Source: Paenibacillus vini (GTDB lineage Bacteria; Bacillota; Bacilli; Paenibacillales; Paenibacillaceae). From it: a DNA stretch of 64,000 nt. Shown here one piece after another: positions 42,625-50,255 of the stretch; position 1 is the stretch's first letter; every line of letters starts with the position of its first letter. Below the pieces are notes generated by a model, which searched no databases, was not told the DNA's origin, and saw only the letters and a program-made list of their open reading frames with translations. The stretch is taken from positions 62,001 to 126,000 of the forward strand of contig NZ_BOSL01000011.1 in the NCBI RefSeq assembly GCF_018403325.1, given 5' to 3'. The position numbers were made by a program, and so were the translations under genes.

Positions 42625-44220
42625 ATGGTGAATGGCGAAGGCAAGGCAGGCTTTATTCAAAATCCGATTCTGCCGGGCTTTAACCCGGATCCTTGTATTG
42701 TACGAGTGGAAGAGGTTTATTATATCGCGGTTTCTTCATTCGAATGGCTCCCCGGCGTCCGGATTTACGAGTCGAGCAATCTCGCCGATTGGGAACACTG
42801 CAGCGATCCGCTGACTCATCAAGTGGATTTGAGGGGTAACCCGAAAAACTGCAGTATTTGGGCTCCGCAGCTTAGTTATCATGACGGTTTATTTTATCTG
42901 ATGTACACCGATGTAAAAAGCACGAAGCGCCCTTTTAAGGATTGTCATAATTACTTGATAACGGCTCCATCGATCCATGGCCCTTGGTCGGAGCCGGTAT
43001 ATTTGAACAGCAGCGGATTCGATCCGTCCTTGTATCACGACGACTGCGGCCGCAAGTGGCTGCTCAATTGCCTGTGGGATTACCGGATCACCGAAGGCAA
43101 CAAATCGAGCGGAATCGTGATTCAGGAGTATGATTCCTTGCAAGGCAAGTTGGTTGGTGAACCCAAAAAACTGTTCGACTGTACACCGCTGAAAAAAACG
43201 GAAGCGCCTCATATCTACAAGCGAAACGGCTACTATTATCTCATTACGGCCGAAGGAGGAACCGGCTCCGGGCACGCCGTTACGGTGGCTCGCTCCAAGG
43301 AACTGCTCGGCCCATATGAAGTGGATCCGCACAATCCGATGCTGACTTCGCGAAATCATCCTGAATTGGAGCTTCAATGCGCCGGGCATGGCAGTTTAAT
43401 AGAGACGCCACAGGGCGAATGGTATATGGCGCATTTGTGCACGCGTCCGTTAGAAGGCGAGTATGCCATCTTGGGAAGGGAAACCGCACTGCAACAGGTG
43501 TATTGGGACGAGCAAGGTTGGCTCCGCTTAACTGCGGGGGGGAACGCGCCTCAGATCCGGGTGCCGCTGCCTAAAGGAATCGATTTCACACCGATAGTGA
43601 CGGTGACGGATTTTGAAGATGATTTTACGGGTCCCGGCTTGAAAAAGAACTGGAACACGCTTCGAATTCTGGCGGATGAAAGCTGGTGTTCGCTGTCGGC
43701 CAGAGCGGGTTACCTGAGGATTCAAGCGGGAGAATCGCTGCAAAGCTTGTTTAATCACCATATCGTGGCGATCCGTCAAACGGACAAGTCGTTTCGGGCG
43801 GAGACAAAGGTGGAATTCGATCCGGTGTCCTATTTGCAAATGGCCGGGCTGATGCTCTATTTGAACGAAGATAACTATTGGTATGCCTACGTCAGCCATG
43901 AAGAGGGAAAAGGCAAGGTCCTGAGGCTAATGCGCTGCGATAGGGATGAATTTGAGCTCGAACCTGTCGTGATGGAATGGAACGGCGACGGAGCGGTCCA
44001 ACTGGCCGTTGAGGTCTCCGGTGCAAAGGGACAATTCTATTACCGGGCGGACGATCAAGACGAATGGCATGCTTGGGGAGACGCCCGGCATATAGGTTTT
44101 CTCTCAGGCGGATTTACCGGCAACTTCATCGGCATCGCAGCCCATGACATGAACAGGTTCGGCGGAATCTATGCCGACTTTGATTATTTCCGGTATCAAG
44201 GCAGAGATAGACAAAGTTAA
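42625..44220 (+). CDS. GH43 beta-xylosidase/alpha-arabinofuranosidase-type hydrolase
   Basis: 531 residues. A five-bladed propeller shows the GH43 acids: base Asp in GFNPDPCIVRVEEVYY, pKa-modulating Asp in SGFDPSLYHDDCG and acid Glu in KKTEAPHIYKRNGYYYLI. A C-terminal beta-sandwich (about 330-525) follows, with SYLQMAGLMLYLNEDNYWYA. Known: such two-domain enzymes trim xylose or arabinose side chains. No signal peptide. Starts at 42622, 42625 or GTG 42628 are possible; AGAGGAGG best fits 42625. It likely debranches imported pectin fragments. Confidence 0.9.
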   Translation: MVNGEGKAGFIQNPILPGFNPDPCIVRVEEVYYIAVSSFEWLPGVRIYESSNLADWEHCSDPLTHQVDLRGNPKNCSIWAPQLSYHDGLFYLMYTDVKSTKRPFKDCHNYLITAPSIHGPWSEPVYLNSSGFDPSLYHDDCGRKWLLNCLWDYRITEGNKSSGIVIQEYDSLQGKLVGEPKKLFDCTPLKKTEAPHIYKRNGYYYLITAEGGTGSGHAVTVARSKELLGPYEVDPHNPMLTSRNHPELELQCAGHGSLIETPQGEWYMAHLCTRPLEGEYAILGRETALQQVYWDEQGWLRLTAGGNAPQIRVPLPKGIDFTPIVTVTDFEDDFTGPGLKKNWNTLRILADESWCSLSARAGYLRIQAGESLQSLFNHHIVAIRQTDKSFRAETKVEFDPVSYLQMAGLMLYLNEDNYWYAYVSHEEGKGKVLRLMRCDRDEFELEPVVMEWNGDGAVQLAVEVSGAKGQFYYRADDQDEWHAWGDARHIGFLSGGFTGNFIGIAAHDMNRFGGIYADFDYFRYQGRDRQS

Positions 44221-44251
44221 GTTAGAGGAGATGAAAGGAGGGAGCCGCCGC

Positions 44252-45169
44252 ATGAATTGGAGTCCGCAAGAGGCACGTAAGAAATTGTTCGAATTGCTGG
44301 GGGATTTGCCGCCGGAAGAGCCGATATCGGCTCAAGTCCTGAAGGTCGAGGAGCGGGAAGGGTATTTGCTTGAAACGCTGCAGCTGGAATTGAACGGAAT
44401 GGAGCCAGTGCCGGGTTACGTGGCCAAACCCCGGGAAGGCAGCGGGCCGTTTCCGCTTGTGATCTTTAATCATTCCCATGGCGGAAATTACAGGAATGGC
44501 CGCAAGGAGATGATTGTGAGCAGCCCCTATCTGCAGGAGCCTTCGTTTGCTAAGGTGCTCACCGACTTGGGCTGCGCGGTCTGCTGCATCGATATGTGGG
44601 CCTTCAACGAGCGCGGCGGTAAGACCGAAAGCGAGTTGGTCAAGGAGATGTTGTGGAACGGCCGGGTCATGTGGGGCATGATGCTGTACGACAATCGCCG
44701 TTTGCTCGATTATATGTGCAGCAGGCGGGATATCGACAGCTCCCGGGTTGCCACGATCGGTATGTCCATGGGCGGCCTGATGGCGTGGTGGTCGGCCGCG
44801 CTCGATGAACGGATCAAGGTGACGATTGACATCTGCGGGCAGGTGGAGGCGGAAACCCTGATTGCCAAAAGAGGGCTGGACCACCATGGCTTCTACTCCT
44901 ATGTACCCGGCTTATTGAAGCATTTTTCGACTTTGGATATTCAAAGGCTGATCGTGCCGCGGCCCAGGATGAGCCTGGTCGGGCGGAACGACCGGCTTTG
45001 TCCGGTCGAAGGCGTGGAACTGCTCGCTACCGGGCTCCATGATGCCTATAGGGATGCCGGGAAGCCGGAGCATTGGCAGCCCGTTCTCGGTGGAGGCGGC
45101 CATATGGAGACCGCAGCGATGCGGGCGGCCTGGGTTCCATTTCTGACGAAGCATTTACTGGAAAGATAA
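44252..45169 (+). CDS. Alpha/beta-hydrolase, dienelactone hydrolase/acetyl-esterase-like
   Basis: 305 residues. An alpha/beta fold with oxyanion region LVIFNHSHGGNYRNG, nucleophile elbow VATIGMSMGGLMAW (GxSxG), a probable acid in RMSLVGRNDRLCPVEG and His in GGGGHMETAAM. Known: related enzymes deacetylate sugars or hydrolyse lactones. It is cytoplasmic. AAAGGAGGG lies about 9 bases before the ATG at 44252. Position between GH43 and pectin esterase genes suggests removal of acetyl or methyl esters from pectin oligomers, which is inference. Confidence 0.82.
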   Translation: MNWSPQEARKKLFELLGDLPPEEPISAQVLKVEEREGYLLETLQLELNGMEPVPGYVAKPREGSGPFPLVIFNHSHGGNYRNGRKEMIVSSPYLQEPSFAKVLTDLGCAVCCIDMWAFNERGGKTESELVKEMLWNGRVMWGMMLYDNRRLLDYMCSRRDIDSSRVATIGMSMGGLMAWWSAALDERIKVTIDICGQVEAETLIAKRGLDHHGFYSYVPGLLKHFSTLDIQRLIVPRPRMSLVGRNDRLCPVEGVELLATGLHDAYRDAGKPEHWQPVLGGGGHMETAAMRAAWVPFLTKHLLER

Positions 45170-45258
45170 GATAGGATGCGACCAATTGAGCTTGGCTGGC
45201 GTATCATTGCACCATAGATTTGTTTTAGTTAAGTGGAAACTGGAGGTTTCATGGAGAT

Positions 45259-46245
45259 ATGAAGTTGCTTGTGGGAAAGGAACCATTTTGTGATTTCGCA
45301 TACATTCAGGAGGCGGTTGATTTTCTGGAACGTAAACCGTCTGAAGTTTCCGCACAGATTCATATTTTGCCGGGCGTCTATGAAGAGTCGGTAAAGATCT
45401 ATCGCTCGAATTTGGCTCTGATTGGCATTGGACATGTCGAGATCGTTATGAACCGTTATGCCCGGGAGCGGGATGAGCGGGGGGAAGAGATCGGCACGTT
45501 CGCTACGCCGACCTTATTTTTGGGAGGCAGCCGCCTGCTTCTTGAAAATCTGGTCATCGCCAATACGGCAGGACAAGGGGATGACATCGGGCAGGCGCTG
45601 GCCGTATATGCCCATTGTGATTATACCGTGTTCAGCAACTGCATCCTGAAAGGCCATCAGGATACGTTATTCACCGGGCCGCTGCCTCCGTCTCCGAAAG
45701 ATCGGCCGGAGTTTGGCGGCATCCCGTTAAGGGAGCGGCATGCCAATTGCCGACAAATATACCGCCGTTGCCTGATCGAGGGCACGGTGGATTTTATATT
45801 TGGCGGGGCTACGGCGTATTTTGAGCATTGCGAAATCCGGAGTTTGCGACATGCGAAAGAGGGCTATATTACGGCGGCCTCCACGTTAAAGGAACAGCAC
45901 TATGGATTGATTTTTCGGGAATGTTACTTGACTGCGGCCCAGGATGTGCCGGAAGGCTCGGTTTATCTGGGGCGTCCTTGGCGGTCTCATGCCAAAACCG
46001 TATTCGTAAACTGCAGGGCGGACAGCCACATTCACCCGGAGGGCTGGGATAACTGGAACGACCCGGCCAATGAGACGACGGTCGGCTATGGCGAATATGA
46101 CACCTCAAAGGCCGATGCGTTGCGTTCCCAACGGGTTAAGTGGGCGGAATGCTCCGGCGCCGGGGGGGACTTATGGAGCAAAGAAAGGGTGTTTTCCGAC
46201 AGTGAGGGAGAACGGAAATGGTGGTTACAAGACGAGTATCTTTAG
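45259..46245 (+). CDS. Pectin methylesterase (CE8), cytoplasmic
   Basis: 328 residues of beta-helix. CE8 signatures are GHQDTLFTG (catalytic Asp), EGTVDFIFGGATAYF (second Asp) and YLGRPWRSHAKTVFVNC (Arg). No signal peptide, unlike secreted plant-cell-wall esterases, so it should demethylate imported oligogalacturonides. Ribosome sites are ambiguous (TGGAGG at 12 bases or GGAG at 2). It precedes kdgK by 26 bases on the same strand. Confidence 0.92.
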   Translation: MKLLVGKEPFCDFAYIQEAVDFLERKPSEVSAQIHILPGVYEESVKIYRSNLALIGIGHVEIVMNRYARERDERGEEIGTFATPTLFLGGSRLLLENLVIANTAGQGDDIGQALAVYAHCDYTVFSNCILKGHQDTLFTGPLPPSPKDRPEFGGIPLRERHANCRQIYRRCLIEGTVDFIFGGATAYFEHCEIRSLRHAKEGYITAASTLKEQHYGLIFRECYLTAAQDVPEGSVYLGRPWRSHAKTVFVNCRADSHIHPEGWDNWNDPANETTVGYGEYDTSKADALRSQRVKWAECSGAGGDLWSKERVFSDSEGERKWWLQDEYL

Positions 46246-46271
46246 AAAAGTAGTTAAAGGAGCGAATGGAC

Positions 46272-47249
46272 ATGAAACATGCCATGACAGTGGAGGCGGC
46301 TGTGACGCCTGATGTGATTACGTTCGGAGAGTCGATGGGACTATTGATCTCGGACGATCGACGGGGGTTGGAGTACGGCTCCGAACTGAATTTGTCCTTC
46401 GGCGGAGCGGAAAGCAATGTCGCCATCGGTCTGGCGAGGCTGGGCTGCCGGTCCGGCTGGTTTGGCCGTCTAGGAAACGACCCGCTGGGCCGCCGTATTT
46501 ACAAGGCGATCCGCGGTGAAGGAGTCGACGTGTCTCGAGCAGCTCTTGCCGAGGACTCTCCAACCGGATTGATGCTGCGGGAGAAGGCCTTCGGCAACAA
46601 TTCGGTATACTATTACCGCCGTCACTCCGCCGCGGGCATGATGTCGCCGGAGGATCTCGATGAAGCTTACATCGCCTCCGCCAAAATTTTGCACGTGACC
46701 GGCATCACCGCGGCTCTCAGCGACACGAGCCGGGAAACGATCTTCCGGGCGGTGGAACTGGCCAAGAAGCATGGAACTAAAATAAGCTTCGACCCCAATC
46801 TGCGGCTGAAGCTGTGGAGCCCGGATGAGGCCAGAGACACTTTGCTTGCGCTCGCCGGGCAGGCGGATTACTTCTTGCCGGGCCTGGACGAACTTCGGCT
46901 GCTTTATAGCAAAGAACATCTTGAAGAGCTGGTTCCCGAGTTGAATAAACTACCGGGTGTAAAAATCATCAAAGGCGGCGACCGTGAGACTTACATATTG
47001 CAGAATGGAGAGTTGTCGAGCGTCCCGTATTTTCCGGTGGAGCAGGTCGTCGATTCGGTCGGAGCGGGCGACGGATTCTGCGCCGGCTTTCTGGCGGGGC
47101 TGCAACAGGGAGATGATCTCAAAGACGCGGTGCGGCTCGGCAACCTGATCGGCTCCATGGTTATCCAGGCTCCCGGCGACTGGGAAGGCTTGCCGACCCG
47201 GGAAGCGGCCCAGAGCATTATGAGCGGCCGGCTGCATGTAGAGCGTTAG
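46272..47249 (+). CDS. kdgK: 2-keto-3-deoxygluconate kinase (PfkB family)
   Basis: 325 residues. PfkB motifs are LSFGGAESNVAIGLARLG near the N-terminus and DSVGAGDGFCAGFLAGL near the C-terminus, whose Asp is the catalytic base; FDPNLRLKLW is typical of KDG kinases. Known: it phosphorylates KDG, the product of UxaA, to KDPG. AAAGGAG best fits the ATG at 46272; ATG 46266 is in frame. It is the last gene of the pectin island. KDPG aldolase (kdgA) is not in this window. Confidence 0.9.
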   Translation: MKHAMTVEAAVTPDVITFGESMGLLISDDRRGLEYGSELNLSFGGAESNVAIGLARLGCRSGWFGRLGNDPLGRRIYKAIRGEGVDVSRAALAEDSPTGLMLREKAFGNNSVYYYRRHSAAGMMSPEDLDEAYIASAKILHVTGITAALSDTSRETIFRAVELAKKHGTKISFDPNLRLKLWSPDEARDTLLALAGQADYFLPGLDELRLLYSKEHLEELVPELNKLPGVKIIKGGDRETYILQNGELSSVPYFPVEQVVDSVGAGDGFCAGFLAGLQQGDDLKDAVRLGNLIGSMVIQAPGDWEGLPTREAAQSIMSGRLHVER

Positions 47250-47273
47250 CAGGTTTCTTTGTGACCCGAAATC

Positions 47274-47630
47274 TTATTCAATCCACCCGTCCTCCATCAA
47301 TCGGTATCCCCATTTGTACTCCAGCACTTCCTCCGCATCGCTGATCTGGATCACGAGCAAGGTGATGTCGGCTCCGGGGTGCCGGAGGGCGAGGTTGGGC
47401 AGCACGACCCCGAGTTCCTCATTCCCCCCGCGTTTCAGGACAAGATCCTCCAGCAGCACGGATGCGCCGATCTTGTCATCGAACTGCTCCGGCTCGAACC
47501 GCTCAAACGGACCCGAGAGCGGCAGATACAAAATCTCCGTCCAATCCAGCTCACCGGGCTGAGTTTCGATCACTAGCTGCAAGGGGCGTATCCCGTCGAG
47601 TACGAAGTCGCAGTATAAAGCCAAACGCAC
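47274..47630 (-). CDS. Hypothetical protein downstream of the ImmA-like protease
   Basis: 118 residues from a GTG start following GAGGAAG; its start is 1 base past the stop of the ImmA-like gene, so the two are cotranscribed. It is soluble, acidic and beta-rich (starts MRLALYCDFVLDGIRPLQLV; contains GASVLLEDLVLKRGGNEELG). I recognise no domain. Its position suggests a role in the immunity module, or simply a cargo gene at the element's left end. Confidence 0.65.
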   Translation of the reverse strand: MRLALYCDFVLDGIRPLQLVIETQPGELDWTEILYLPLSGPFERFEPEQFDDKIGASVLLEDLVLKRGGNEELGVVLPNLALRHPGADITLLVIQISDAEEVLEYKWGYRLMEDGWIE

Positions 47631-47631
47631 T

Positions 47632-48234
47632 CTATCTTCCTCGCTTTCCGCTGCCGCTTAACTGCTTCTCCAGTTGGGCCAATACCCGTCTGGTTTCCCC
47701 GGACCAGCCGCTCACTTGCTGGTGCTGGCGGTCCGCTTCCTTGGCGGCGGCCATCAGGCTGCCGTGCAATACCCGCCGCTGAATCTGATCCAGCCGGTGT
47801 TCGGCCAGTTCGTACGGAACGCGGAACGTTTCGGCGAGAAATGGAATCGCCTCGCAATGCTGATCGGGAACAGGCAGCTTCGCAAACATGTAAAAAGGAA
47901 TCGCCGCGTACAGCACGAACTGTTCCGCTTCGGTTTCCTGCGCATTTTTGAATAGGACGGGCATCCTCCTCTGGTCCCCTGCATGTCTCAGTACATGGCA
48001 TAATTCATGGAAAAAGATCACTCTCGCCGTCACATCATCCGCATATTTATTGAGAAAAATCACCTGCTCCTCGTTATCGGAAAAAGAGGGGCATTCCTCG
48101 TAAACGAGTTCCACGCCAAATGCCTGGGCGATATGCTCGATATCATGCTCGGCCGTGCTCGCAATCCCATGTTGTAAATATTTGCCGCTGATCCACTGCT
48201 CCAACTCGGTTTCCCTGTAGTAGGAGAATAACAT
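47632..48234 (-). CDS. ImmA/IrrE-family metallopeptidase
   Basis: 200 residues. The zinc-protease motif is VIFFHELCHVLRHAGD (HExxH), with a downstream acidic residue in ETEAEQFVLYAAIPFY as the third ligand. Known: ImmA cleaves the XRE-type repressor ImmR of ICEBs1 and related phages upon DNA damage; the PBSX equivalent is XkdA. The ATG at 48234 follows TTGGGGTGA; the frame extends further without a site. It is transcribed after the XRE repressor gene, the classic ImmR-ImmA order. Inference: anti-repressor of the tail element. Confidence 0.88.
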   Translation of the reverse strand: MLFSYYRETELEQWISGKYLQHGIASTAEHDIEHIAQAFGVELVYEECPSFSDNEEQVIFLNKYADDVTARVIFFHELCHVLRHAGDQRRMPVLFKNAQETEAEQFVLYAAIPFYMFAKLPVPDQHCEAIPFLAETFRVPYELAEHRLDQIQRRVLHGSLMAAAKEADRQHQQVSGWSGETRRVLAQLEKQLSGSGKRGR

Positions 48235-48365
48235 AAAATCACCCCAAAAGAGAATGTATGTTCGGTATGTATCGGAAAAGAAGGGCCCTCTGGGAAGGGC
48301 CTGTTTCGTCATCTCATTCATTGTTTTGCCTTAGAGTTATATTCGACGTTCAAGTTGTAATTCCT

Positions 48366-48722
48366 TTAATTTTTTTCTTTTTCGCCATCTAGCAATTTTT
48401 TCTTTTGCTCGCGGTAGGCTTTCAAGGCCGCTTCCATCATCGCAATTTCGTCCGCCGTATAAGCTTCGGGCCCACCGTAAAAAGACATGCTCATCCCTTT
48501 ATCATAGGAAGGAGACGGGTCTTCGTTGCGTCCGAGCAAATAATCGGCATTCGTGTCCAAAGCATCGACGATGCTTCGCAGCGATTCCGGGTCGGGTTTG
48601 CGATCATTCGTCTCGTATCGGGACAACTGAGCGACGGTCAACCCGGCCATGGCCGCGAGATCCTTTTGCGTCAGAGACTTATTTTCCCGAAGGATTTTGA
48701 TTCGATCCCCAAGACTTTGCAT
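48366..48722 (-). CDS. XRE-family phage repressor (PBSX Xre/ImmR-like)
   Basis: 118 residues. An N-terminal helix-turn-helix reads SLTQKDLAAMAGLTVAQLSR, then TNDRKPDPESLRSIVDALDT, and a C-terminal acidic helix (about 85-118) is a plausible cleavage or oligomerisation region. GAGGAG precedes the ATG at 48722. Four 15-bp palindromes surround its own promoter and the divergent promoter. Known: PBSX Xre binds such operators and keeps the phage silent. Inference: master repressor, removed by the ImmA-like protease. Confidence 0.88.
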   Translation of the reverse strand: MQSLGDRIKILRENKSLTQKDLAAMAGLTVAQLSRYETNDRKPDPESLRSIVDALDTNADYLLGRNEDPSPSYDKGMSMSFYGGPEAYTADEIAMMEAALKAYREQKKKLLDGEKEKN

Positions 48723-48763
48723 AGAAACTCCTCTTTTTCCGTTTCGGATAGTATAACATTGAG

Positions 48764-48778
48764 TTACCATTCTGGTAA
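48764..48778. promoter_or_regulatory. XRE operator O1
   Basis: Perfect palindrome TTACCA-TTC-TGGTAA, placed over the -35 region of the repressor's own minus-strand promoter (TTTACC, 18 bases, TATACT at 48745-48750). Confidence 0.85.
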
Positions 48779-48813
48779 ATAGATAAACCAGGATAACTGC
48801 AACTGGAAAAGAA

Positions 48814-48842
48814 TTGACATTACCAAATTGGTAATATAAAAT
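48814..48842 (+). promoter_or_regulatory. Rightward promoter with XRE operator O2 in the spacer
   Basis: TTGACA (48814-48819), a 17-base spacer, TAAAAT (48837-48842). Operator O2, TTACCA-AAT-TGGTAA (48820-48834), fills the spacer exactly, so repressor binding would exclude RNA polymerase. It drives the ArpU-type gene. Confidence 0.85.
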
Positions 48843-48852
48843 GAGAATACAC

Positions 48853-48867
48853 TTACCGAATTGGTAA
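48853..48867. promoter_or_regulatory. XRE operator O3
   Basis: TTACCG-AAT-TGGTAA, one mismatch from the palindrome, 33 bases centre to centre from O2, at or just after the expected transcription start. Confidence 0.8.
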
Positions 48868-48967
48868 TTACGGATATTATATCAAGTGAATGTAATGAAA
48901 TCAAACTTTTAAGTAAGAATTTTGTTTGGTTAAAGAAGAAAGTGTATGAAAGGTTGAAACAACTGAA

Positions 48968-48982
48968 TTACCAAAATGGTAA
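48968..48982. promoter_or_regulatory. XRE operator O4 in the leader
   Basis: Perfect palindrome TTACCA-AAA-TGGTAA in the untranslated leader of the ArpU-type gene, 115 bases from O3; a roadblock or looping site. Confidence 0.82.
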
Positions 48983-49021
48983 CCTTATAAACAGAAAATT
49001 ATCATCCTGGGAGGGATCGCC

Positions 49022-49576
49022 GTGGGAAGAAAACGCAGTAACATCTTTTTGACCGTATTTGAGACAATGCCGATTGATTATGCAGCCTCGCGGGCAGCGG
49101 TGGAAAAACGGCTGGAGGAGGTGCGTCAATACCGGCAGGTCGGTTTTATCCGCCAAGAAGCCGGTATGACCGTCAATTACGAGCCGAGGTATCATGGCGC
49201 AACGAACCTGGTCAGCAAACCTGCGGAACAAACGGCGATCCGGAATGTAGACCGGGAAGCGGAGCTTCTCCGCAAATCCGAACTGTTGGACAAGGCTATG
49301 AGCGGCCTTACAAAAATTCAGCGTGAAGTCATCGAACGAAGTTACCTGGATGATGAAGGGGAGTACGATTTTATCAGCTGCGGGGAAATGGGAATCAGCG
49401 ATCGTACTTACCGCCGCATCAAAGCCGATGCGATCCGGATTTTGGCGGTAGCCATGAAGCTGGAAGTATACGAAGTGCCCGAACGGTTGGAGGATAAGTT
49501 AGAAGATAAATTGGAGGAAGGCCCGCGGAACTTTGGGAATCGCGAAAGGTTTGAGGGACTGTGCAAAGTAAAATGA
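49022..49576 (+). CDS. ArpU-family phage transcriptional regulator (PBSX Xpf-like)
   Basis: 184 residues with a GTG start after GGGAGGG. The C-terminal sigma region 4-like domain reads LTKIQREVIERSYLDDEGEY, then EMGISDRTYRRIKADAIRIL, followed by VAMKLEVYEV, the ArpU consensus ending. Known: ArpU-type proteins and PBSX Xpf turn on late phage operons. It is the first gene under the XRE-controlled rightward promoter and is followed by a terminator, so it does not read into the tail genes. Inference: it activates the duplicated element at 49926 and 63185. Confidence 0.87.
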   Translation: MGRKRSNIFLTVFETMPIDYAASRAAVEKRLEEVRQYRQVGFIRQEAGMTVNYEPRYHGATNLVSKPAEQTAIRNVDREAELLRKSELLDKAMSGLTKIQREVIERSYLDDEGEYDFISCGEMGISDRTYRRIKADAIRILAVAMKLEVYEVPERLEDKLEDKLEEGPRNFGNRERFEGLCKVK

Positions 49577-49594
49577 AACCTAAAAAGCTTAATG

Positions 49595-49619
49595 AACCGG
49601 CTGAAAGCCGGTTTTTTTA
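49595..49619 (+). terminator. Terminator after the ArpU-type gene
   Basis: Arms AACCGGCT and AGCCGGTT around GAA, followed by TTTTT. Confidence 0.92.
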
Positions 49620-49654
49620 TGTCCCGGGCAATAAATCACAACTAAGTTCAGGCC

Positions 49655-49774
49655 TTACATCGAAACGGCTCTGGAAATGACGAACCAGAATAGAAAGAAT
49701 CCTATCATAAACAATACTGCAAATCCCAGTAGACTAAAAACCACGACTTTTTCCAGTTTGCTGAATGATTTCAT
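49655..49774 (-). CDS. 39-residue single-span membrane peptide
   Basis: ATG at 49774 with AAAGGAAG 8 bases upstream (minus strand); the product begins MKSFSKLEKVVVFSLLGFAV, continues with LFMIGFFLFWFVISRA and stops at TAA. It has a basic N-terminus and one strongly hydrophobic span of about 25 residues. I recognise no family. It lies between the regulator and the LexA box, antisense to the tail operon, and is too short for routine gene finders. It might be a holin-like, toxin-like or immunity peptide; all are speculation. Confidence 0.5.
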   Translation of the reverse strand: MKSFSKLEKVVVFSLLGFAVLFMIGFFLFWFVISRAVSM

Positions 49775-49906
49775 GATAGCATCTTCCTTTGATTGTAGAG
49801 TGAATGGACGGCATTCCCCTCATTTGGGAACTAATACCTTTCCTTATATTACTATAAGAAAAGAAGAAATCGAAATGCAGAAAGGATTCCGATCAATCAA
49901 AAATAA

Positions 49907-49920
49907 CGAACAAGTGTTCC
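49907..49920. promoter_or_regulatory. LexA (DinR) SOS box before the tail operon
   Basis: CGAACAAGTGTTCC has the perfect core GAAC-N4-GTTC and fits the Bacillus SOS consensus (CGAAC RNRY GTTY). It ends 5 bases before the first TTGTCC of the tail-operon element. LexA binding here should hold the tail genes off until DNA damage. Confidence 0.75.
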
Positions 49921-49925
49921 TGTTT

Positions 49926-50004
49926 TTGTCCGGCATCTGCCCGATGCTTGTCCATTCTCTTCACTTTAACCATGATAAATTTGTATTGTGGAAATCGAAT
50001 GAGA
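49926..50004 (+). promoter_or_regulatory. Late-promoter-like element, copy A
   Basis: A 79-base element shared without gaps with 63185-63263 (53 of 79 identical). Conserved blocks are TTGTCC (49926), GCCCGATGC followed by TTGTCCAT (second TTGTCC at 49948, 22 bases after the first) and TAAATTT, one variable base, then TATTGTGGAAA (TATTGT at 49984). A 20-base spacer between the upstream and downstream blocks is not conserved but has identical length. This is the signature of an activator-dependent promoter: tandem activator sites two helical turns apart plus a -10 region without a good -35 box. Confidence 0.8.
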
Positions 50005-50022
50005 CCACAACAACATATCCGA

Positions 50023-50051
50023 AAACCGCTGAATTCCTCAGCGGTTTTTCT
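50023..50051 (+). terminator. Leader terminator in front of the tail operon
   Basis: Arms AACCGCTGA and TCAGCGGTT followed by TTTCTTTTT, about 30-60 bases after the expected start of transcription and before the first tail-operon gene. Read-through would be required to express the operon. Confidence 0.8.
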
Positions 50052-50072
50052 TTTTGGGGAGGGAAGCTGAAC

Positions 50073-50255
50073 TTGAGCACGCGTAAAAACAACAAAAATC
50101 CGCCGGCCAGAATTCCGGATGATGATGTGGACTGGTCGCAGCCCAAATGCTGCATCGGCTGCATCTGGGGACGCTTCGAAGGAAGCAGGCAGTTTTGCAG
50201 CCTGCCTAGATGCGTGTTAGAGGGGCATGGTCCCGGGAAGGTGATGGTGCCATGA
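50073..50255 (+). CDS. Cysteine-rich small protein, first gene of the tail operon
   Basis: 60 residues from a TTG start, with GGGGAGGG at 8 bases. Six cysteines: KCCIGCIWGRFEGSRQFC, then SLPRCVLEGHG, suggesting a zinc-binding knuckle. A longer frame back to 49677 crosses the terminator, promoter element and LexA box and is not credible. The stop overlaps the next start (ATGA). The family is unknown to me. Inference: a small tail-operon accessory or regulatory protein. Confidence 0.65.
   Translation: MSTRKNNKNPPARIPDDDVDWSQPKCCIGCIWGRFEGSRQFCSLPRCVLEGHGPGKVMVP

Noticed and set aside
48861-49052. A 63-codon frame (TTG start) in the leader of the ArpU-type gene
   Set aside because: It overlaps operators O3 and O4, has no ribosome site and reads into the ArpU gene in another frame.
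49022-49576. Reading the ArpU-type protein as an ordinary host sigma factor
   Set aside because: It lacks region 2, and its ending (AMKLEVYEV) and location beside a phage repressor fit the ArpU/Xpf family.
49677-50255. A 192-residue reading of the Cys-rich gene
   Set aside because: The extended part crosses the LexA box, promoter element and a strong terminator. TTG 50073 with its own ribosome site is the sensible start.
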